Below, piece after piece: positions 59,385 through 64,000 of a stretch of DNA of 64,000 nt. A program made the translations under genes and the position numbers. The notes beneath the pieces are model-generated. The model was given only the letters and a program-made list of their open reading frames with translations, searched no databases and was not told where the DNA came from. The stretch is from [Eubacterium] siraeum (GTDB lineage: Bacteria > Bacillota > Clostridia > Oscillospirales > Ruminococcaceae), in NCBI GenBank assembly GCA_025150425.1, contig CP102281.1:1984001-2048000 (forward strand), written 5' to 3'. The first letter of the stretch is position 1. Every line of letters begins with the position of its first letter.

Positions 59385-59574
59385 CCTCCTCCATATTCAC
59401 GACAGACAAGCTGTCCGCTTTTCTGTCTTTAAGCTCAAGCACATAATACCAGCCTCTTATCTTGCTGTAACGGGATATAACACCGCTTATTGTGTATTCG
59501 GCGGTTATTCCTCCGTGTGTATGCCTTACGGTCTGACCGCTTACCATAGCCTGCTGAACTTCATCTATCGTCAT
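59362..59574 (-). CDS. Small phage protein
   Basis: 70 residues from the ATG at 59572-59574. It starts MTIDEVQQAMVSGQTVRHT and has a compact beta pattern (EYTISGVISRY, WYYVLELKD). Its start overlaps the RusA stop by 4 nt. Function unknown. Confidence 0.6.
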   Translation of the reverse strand: MTIDEVQQAMVSGQTVRHTHGGITAEYTISGVISRYSKIRGWYYVLELKDRKADSLSVVNMEEVENERIY

Positions 59575-59969
59575 TTCAGCACCTCGACCTTGATATATAT
59601 TCCGGGATTTGCCGCCCAGAACTTTTCGCATATCTCGCTTGCGACAAGCGCATCATCAGTCCAGAACCCGCAAACAGTCATGCAGTCCTTCAGCATTTTC
59701 TGAAGATTGTCGGTATCAGGCTTCGTTATACGATACTCTCCGTCTTTGTGCTGTTCTTTCGGGAACAGCCACTTTGTCGTCAGCCTTACGCCCTTTTTAT
59801 ACGGCTTGTCGGGTTTATGCTGAGAAAGGTACGCTGTCAGTTTAGCCTTCGCCGATCTGACTTCGGGCGGATCATAGAATATCGGCTTGCCGTGAGAAAC
59901 TGTTACTTTGTGTTCCTGTGCCGTTACCGTAGGCGGTATCATCGGCATAAAAAATTCAGTCTTCATCAT
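59571..59969 (-). CDS. RusA-like Holliday junction resolvase
   Basis: About 132 residues. The KPDTDNLQKMLKDCM segment with the paired aspartates, followed by GFWTDDALVASE, is the RusA catalytic core, and IKVEVLK closes the domain. RusA resolves branched DNA during phage recombination and replication before packaging. It overlaps both neighbours. The exact start (ATG at 59969 or 59966) is uncertain by one codon. Confidence 0.88.
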   Translation of the reverse strand: MMKTEFFMPMIPPTVTAQEHKVTVSHGKPIFYDPPEVRSAKAKLTAYLSQHKPDKPYKKGVRLTTKWLFPKEQHKDGEYRITKPDTDNLQKMLKDCMTVCGFWTDDALVASEICEKFWAANPGIYIKVEVLK

Positions 59970-60204
59970 CGACCTCCTCAAAATCTACACCGTGCCATTT
60001 GCGAGTTGTGCCGTCATATATCACTGCGCCCGACTGTTTGACTATATCCCAGACATACTTAAGAACTTCCGGCTGTTTGACGAGCCACCAGAGTGTCCTT
60101 GCTTTTCTGTAATCAAAATCCTCATCGGGAATCTTGTGAAACAGCGGCGGCATTTTTTTAGCTGCCTCGATTATAGCTTGTCTTGCTTTACTTGTTTTTG
60201 CCAT
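59956..60204 (-). CDS. Small phage protein before RusA
   Basis: 82 residues. Basic helical N-terminus (AKTSKARQAIIEAAKKMP), then RTLWWLVKQPEVLKYVWDI and an acidic end (FEEVDDED). No known domain. It overlaps the RusA gene by 14 nt. Confidence 0.6.
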   Translation of the reverse strand: MAKTSKARQAIIEAAKKMPPLFHKIPDEDFDYRKARTLWWLVKQPEVLKYVWDIVKQSGAVIYDGTTRKWHGVDFEEVDDED

Positions 60205-60240
60205 TTAAGTTTGCACCTCCTCGTGTGCGTCATTATTCAA

Positions 60241-60281
60241 AATACTTTCTGTCGGGCTACCTCTGCCCCGACAGAAGTATT
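60241..60281. terminator. Long hairpin in the gap after the primase gene
   Basis: AATACTT-(T)-CTGTCGGG pairs with CCCGACAG-AAGTATT, a 15-bp stem with one bulge and a 10-nt loop. There is no strong U-run, so it may end transcripts weakly or be another structural element of the repeat region. Confidence 0.4.
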
Positions 60282-60296
60282 GTTTATAATAATAGA

Positions 60297-60446
60297 TTTT
60301 CCCTGACAGTGAAAATCTCGATAATTCACCGACTTTTTCACTCTGTAGGGAAAGTGAAAATTCTCGACTTTTTCACTGACAGTGAAAGAAATTTCCTCGA
60401 CATTTTCCCTGTCAGTGAAAGTTTTCACTTCGACTTTTTCCCTACC
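60297..60446. repeat. Cluster of palindromic repeats beside the primase gene, possible phage origin
   Basis: Four copies of a TTTTCxCTGxCAGTGAAA palindrome lie at 60297-60315, 60334-60360 (diverged), 60369-60387 and 60402-60421, with a partial fifth at 60422-60446. They are separated by CTCGAC-type words at a period of about 33-39 bp. The last copies run into the 3' end of the primase gene. Clusters of this kind near a replication gene are typical of iterons or operator arrays. Confidence 0.7.
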
Positions 60447-62644
60447 TCGTTATCGTCGATCCAGAAACCGCTGTGCTCTTTTATACGGTTTCGGACCGTC
60501 TTTTCGGTCACGCCCATATACTCGGCCATACCGGATAAAGTAACCTTGCCGTCAATCATGCAAGCATCAAATGCCGTTTCGAGCGATTCTTTACGCTCGT
60601 CCTTACGTTCCTTTTCGGTCTTTTTCTTGCTGAAATTCTTCTGCCAGCCTGCTGCTCTGCCGTCATCGGGCTGTATGTCTTTAAGTACGTCGGTCTTGTC
60701 TATACGATGAACGGGATAATCAAACCACACGTTTACCGGCGGGAACTTCGGGAACTCTCGGAGCGTGCCTTCTATACGCCACGCTGTACGGCTCTCTGTG
60801 CGTTTTTCGCACTTGGTAATGAAATCACACACATGCTTATAATCTGCGTCCGGCACAGCGTTTCTGAGCGCTTCACGCATCTGCTTTGCACTGCATATAT
60901 CATCCTGTGAAACATCGTCTTCGTGTCCGCATTTCTTCAGCTGGTCATAGCATATCTTGCAGGTCATCTTGTCTTTTTCGTGCTTTATTATGCTGTCGGT
61001 AAGCTCCAGCTCCGTAAGGTCAAGCAGTGCATCGGGATCTCTTGCGAATACACCTGAACCCGAGGCTCTGTCCATTGAACGCTTACCCCCCTGTGCACCT
61101 TTTGAATGGTGATGGCAGTATATAACCGCACAGCCAAGTTCCGTGCATACCTTATCAAACTGATTGCAGAAATGCGCCATCTGATCTGCGCTGTTCTCGT
61201 CACCGGTAATAACCTTATAAATCGGGTCTATGATAATGGCGATATAGTTCTTCTTGCTCGCACGGCGGATAAGTTTCGGTGCGAGCTTGTCCATAGGCAC
61301 AGACTTACCTCTTAGGTTCCATATATCAATATTACTAAGATTTTGAGGTTCCCAGCCAAGTGTTGTATATACATCTTTGAAACGGTGCAGACAGGAAGCC
61401 CTGTCAAGCTCAAGATTTACATACAACACCCTACCTTTGGTACAGTTCCAGCCAAGCCATTCTTTGCCTTCCGCTATTGCACAGCACATTTCTATAAGAG
61501 CATACGACTTACCCGCCTTTGACGGTCCTGCGATAAGCATTTTATGTCCCTGTCTGAGTATACCATCAATAAGTGGCGGTGCAAGTTCCGGAAGATTGCT
61601 CCACGCATCAGCCATGCTCTCGGTATCGGGCAGGTCGTCATTTACACTTTCTATCCATTCCCGCCACTCATCCCAACCGTTTTTACCGATGTCTGTATCA
61701 ACTATGTACTGCCTGTTTTCACCACGCTGAACACCGGGAAGACGTGATAATCTTGACGGATTACGATTCTGCGTATCGGGTGACAGTCCGTTTTTCTGAC
61801 ATATCTGATACAGAAAGTCTACACGTTTACGGTATTCATCGTAATTTGCGGCATCTACCTTTACAATAGCGTGCAGTGACTTCTTTCCGCTGTACACAAG
61901 CACAGCTACGGGCAGTTCAAGCTCGCAGATGATTGCGTGCTGTTTTTCTATATCTACATTGTCGCTTTCGACAAGCGCATATCTGTATTCGGTTACGTTT
62001 TCATTCTTTACGCCTTTGCCGTCAAGAGGATTGAAACGGATCCATGCCCCCGCCTGAGTGTTGTAATCACCGAGAACAGAGCCTATATCGCCGTCACACT
62101 GCGACAATGATTCGATAAGTTGACCTGCCGTGCGGTCATAATAGCCCTTGTTGGCAGGGATGAATTTACCGTCTTTTTCGTAGCTTTGCACAACATATCC
62201 GACATTTTCGCTCTGCTCGAATAATGCTTCAAGGTATCTGATTATTTCTCTGTGAGGCTGCCAGTCTGTCGGAGCGTTTATTTCTTTGCCCTCTATCCAG
62301 TTTTTGTTTACAACAACGTGTTCATCGTGATGTTCGTATGATATTTCATCGTCCCAGTCAAGTTCACGGTCTTCTCCCGTGCCGAACATCATTCCTCTGT
62401 CCTTAGCCATCTGAACTATGGTAGCGCCCGTGACAGGCGAGGAAGAGCCGTTGAAGCTCTCCCATTTCTTTTCACATTCGCCTTTATGGTATCTGTTGTC
62501 ATTTGCCGACCAGTTATCCCATACGGTAACGGAATAGCCCTCTTCTTTGAGTGCCATACCGACATTCACCCATTCCTGATAGGAAAGGTCTGACGGGCTT
62601 ATATATTTAAGTGCTTCGTTAAGGTCAAAATCAAATTCCGACAT
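60425..62644 (-). CDS. Phage primase-helicase (prim-pol plus RepA-like ATPase)
   Basis: 739 residues. Residues 1-90 form a PriCT-type domain (ISPSDLSYQEWVNVGMALK). Residues 120-340 look like an archaeo-eukaryotic primase domain, with YALVESDNVD and SGKKSLHAIVKVD as likely motifs. A RecA-like RepA helicase follows, with Walker A AGPSKAGKS at 372-380, VLYVNLELD near 405 and YIAIIIDPIY as Walker B. The last 50 residues carry a helix-turn-helix (MAEYMGVTEKTVRNRIKEH) that could bind the adjacent palindromic repeats. It starts phage DNA replication. Its start overlaps the helicase stop by 14 nt. Confidence 0.88.
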   Translation of the reverse strand: MSEFDFDLNEALKYISPSDLSYQEWVNVGMALKEEGYSVTVWDNWSANDNRYHKGECEKKWESFNGSSSPVTGATIVQMAKDRGMMFGTGEDRELDWDDEISYEHHDEHVVVNKNWIEGKEINAPTDWQPHREIIRYLEALFEQSENVGYVVQSYEKDGKFIPANKGYYDRTAGQLIESLSQCDGDIGSVLGDYNTQAGAWIRFNPLDGKGVKNENVTEYRYALVESDNVDIEKQHAIICELELPVAVLVYSGKKSLHAIVKVDAANYDEYRKRVDFLYQICQKNGLSPDTQNRNPSRLSRLPGVQRGENRQYIVDTDIGKNGWDEWREWIESVNDDLPDTESMADAWSNLPELAPPLIDGILRQGHKMLIAGPSKAGKSYALIEMCCAIAEGKEWLGWNCTKGRVLYVNLELDRASCLHRFKDVYTTLGWEPQNLSNIDIWNLRGKSVPMDKLAPKLIRRASKKNYIAIIIDPIYKVITGDENSADQMAHFCNQFDKVCTELGCAVIYCHHHSKGAQGGKRSMDRASGSGVFARDPDALLDLTELELTDSIIKHEKDKMTCKICYDQLKKCGHEDDVSQDDICSAKQMREALRNAVPDADYKHVCDFITKCEKRTESRTAWRIEGTLREFPKFPPVNVWFDYPVHRIDKTDVLKDIQPDDGRAAGWQKNFSKKKTEKERKDERKESLETAFDACMIDGKVTLSGMAEYMGVTEKTVRNRIKEHSGFWIDDNEVGKKSK

Positions 62645-64000
62645 CTGAATTATTCACCACCTTCGGTTCATAGCTTGCAGGATCTATTCCGTTCGGAACG
62701 TGCCAGTTGTTAGCCGCTATTCTGTCAATCAGATTTCTTGCACTTTCAAACTGCCATGTACCTACGTGCTGAAAACCTCTGCTTTCAAGAAAACGTATCT
62801 GCTTTGGAGTAGTAAGTCCGAGATTGCGCCGTTTGCCGAGCCTATCAAGTAACAGCTGAGCTTTGCCGGCATTGTCTATCTCGTCGGGGAATATACCGAG
62901 CTTTTCAAGGGTCGCCTTTTGCTTGTCCGACGGCGGAGAGCACTCCCAACCGAACGCAGGAACATAAGAAGATAAGTCTTCCGCCTGAATGCTCATTTCA
63001 TACTGGAGAGGATCTACAAGTTTTCTCTTTCGTTTTTTCATTTCCGCAAGCTGTTTTGCAAGTGCTTCCTCACGCTGAGCAACTACATCTTCTTTTGCTT
63101 TTTCTTCTGCCTGTTCAATATCAACCGGCATACCTGCCGCCGCAATATTTGCGGTCATCTTTTCGGCAACTTCAGGGCTTTCACATATCAGATGTGCAGG
63201 ACGGCACAGCTCGTGCCTTTCTGTGTGCCACAAAAAGTCAAGGAGCAATAGATCTTTTTTGCCCTCACAAAGCCTTGTTCCTCTGCCGACCATCTGACAG
63301 TACAGCCCTCTTACCTTAGTAGGTCTGAGAACTATTACGCAATCGACGCTTGGACAGTCCCAGCCTTCCGTCAGAAGCATTGAATTACACAGCACATTAT
63401 ATTTACCGCTATCGAAATCAGCAAGAACAGTACCTCTGTCAATGCTATTTCCGTTGACTTCTGCAGAGCGGAAGCCTTTTTCGTTAAGTATCTTGCAGAA
63501 TTTCTGACTCGTTTTTATAAGCGGCAGAAACACTACCGTTTTACGTTCCTTGCAATATTTCAGCATTTCATCCGCTATCTGATACAGATAAGGGTCAAGA
63601 GCTGTGTCAATGTCACTCGCCTTATAATCTCCTGCCTGAGTACCGACACCTGTCAGATCGAGTTTCAGAGGAATGGTGAGTGCCTTTATCGGTGAAAGAT
63701 ACCCTTCTTTGATAGCTCTCGGCAAAGTATATTCATACGCCAGGCTGTCGAATACCTGTCCGAGATTTTTCATATCTCCTCTGTCCGGCGTTGCCGTAAC
63801 TCCGAGTACCTTTGCTTCATCAAAATATCCGAGTATCTTCTGATAGCTGTCCGAAATGGAATGATGCGCTTCATCAATTATGATCGTATTGAAATAGTCT
63901 TTTGAAAATTGTGCAAGTCGCTTTTCTCTCATAAGCGACTGTACAGAGCCTACCGTTATACGATACCATGAGCCTATACAGCTTTCTTCCGCCTTTTCTA
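62631..64000 (-). CDS. Phage DEAD/DEAH-box helicase, 5' end outside the window
   Basis: At least 456 residues; the frame stays open to the right edge (SVQSLMREKRL lies upstream of the first internal ATG at 63932), so the N-terminus with motif I is missing. Seen are motif II IIIDEAHHS, motif III GVTATPDRGD, the second RecA domain with MLLTEGWDCP and motif VI QMVGRGTRL, then a long charged coiled-coil tail. It belongs to the superfamily 2 helicases of the type III restriction/RecG-like group common in phage replication modules. It would unwind DNA for the primase-helicase downstream. Confidence 0.9.
   Translation of the reverse strand, partial: EKAEESCIGSWYRITVGSVQSLMREKRLAQFSKDYFNTIIIDEAHHSISDSYQKILGYFDEAKVLGVTATPDRGDMKNLGQVFDSLAYEYTLPRAIKEGYLSPIKALTIPLKLDLTGVGTQAGDYKASDIDTALDPYLYQIADEMLKYCKERKTVVFLPLIKTSQKFCKILNEKGFRSAEVNGNSIDRGTVLADFDSGKYNVLCNSMLLTEGWDCPSVDCVIVLRPTKVRGLYCQMVGRGTRLCEGKKDLLLLDFLWHTERHELCRPAHLICESPEVAEKMTANIAAAGMPVDIEQAEEKAKEDVVAQREEALAKQLAEMKKRKRKLVDPLQYEMSIQAEDLSSYVPAFGWECSPPSDKQKATLEKLGIFPDEIDNAGKAQLLLDRLGKRRNLGLTTPKQIRFLESRGFQHVGTWQFESARNLIDRIAANNWHVPNGIDPASYEPKVVNNSDVGI

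Larger units (their letters stand above)
37673..64000 (-). mobile_element. HK97-type siphovirus prophage (right end outside the window)
   Basis: From the tRNA-Thr to the right edge every gene is on the minus strand and belongs to phage replication, packaging, head, tail or lysis modules. The lysin lies next to the tRNA. No integrase, repressor or second attachment site is in view, so the right boundary is unknown. The set (P27 small terminase, HK97 protease and capsid, Dit, long tape measure) points to a long-tailed siphovirus with cos-type packaging. All major structural genes are full length, so the prophage may be intact. Confidence 0.93.

Noticed and set aside
60237-60428. 63-codon minus-strand frame after the primase gene
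   Set aside because: It begins with GTG at the primase stop, but its codons are the palindromic repeats themselves and the end of a hairpin; no ribosome site of its own.
60297-60446. CRISPR-like array
   Set aside because: Repeat units are palindromic, diverged and nearly contiguous, with spacers too short and not unique; no cas genes in the window.

Overview
The window looks like a chromosome segment of a Gram-positive anaerobe of the Oscillospiraceae/Ruminococcaceae, most likely [Eubacterium] siraeum or a close relative. Evidence: a clostridial hprK-murB-rapZ-whiA-dnaE-pfkA gene order, consensus sigma-A promoters with 17-bp spacers and AGGAGG-type ribosome sites, a rubrerythrin, and a tetrahydrofolate riboswitch that, from memory, is almost the same sequence as the E. 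siraeum THF aptamer used for crystallography. The species call is inference.

Layout. (1) 1-10.8 kb, minus strand: a housekeeping run hprK, PHP phosphoesterase, ROK glucokinase, murB, rapZ, whiA, dnaE, pfkA, then a riboswitch-controlled folate ECF transporter S component cut by the left edge. It links sugar entry, catabolite control, cell-wall precursor synthesis and replication. (2) 10.9-15.4 kb: rubrerythrin; mntP behind a consensus promoter and a yybP-ykoY (Mn2+) riboswitch with terminator, with a MITE-like element inserted in between; an HD protein; a bactofilin; a polysaccharide deacetylase. (3) 15.6-20.8 kb, plus strand: a two-gene operon of a degenerate SNF2-like helicase and a large GHKL/Hsp90-type ATPase. 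I cannot assign it to a described system, and it is the best candidate for something new. (4) 20.8-37.4 kb, an accessory region: a lipoprotein/ABC-exporter cluster between two copies of a 150-bp repeat; a small HTH regulator; a zinc-ribbon/SPFH-GYF membrane module; a LytTR response regulator with FOUR tandem AgrC-like kinases whose kinase halves are nearly identical and whose sensor halves differ; a GGDEF protein; and a signal-peptidase-like membrane protein without an obvious catalytic serine. Two remnants of the GGDEF gene 3' end (25.2 and 28.8 kb) mark the boundaries of these blocks, so they look like recombination scars.

(5) 37.6-64 kb: tRNA-Thr(CGU), then an HK97-type siphovirus prophage with all genes on the minus strand, running off the right edge. 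Read in transcription order from the right: helicase, primase-helicase with an adjacent cluster of palindromic repeats, RusA, small early genes, a sigma-like late regulator, HNH nuclease, a possible cos site, small terminase, portal, protease, capsid, connectors, tail tube, tail chaperone, LARGE TERMINASE (unusually placed inside the tail module), a self-contained cargo gene with its own promoter and terminator, tape measure, distal tail, a tail fibre with YadA-type 14-residue repeats, holin and GH25 lysin. No integrase is visible; it may lie beyond 64 kb. No CRISPR array, rRNA or complete insertion sequence was seen.
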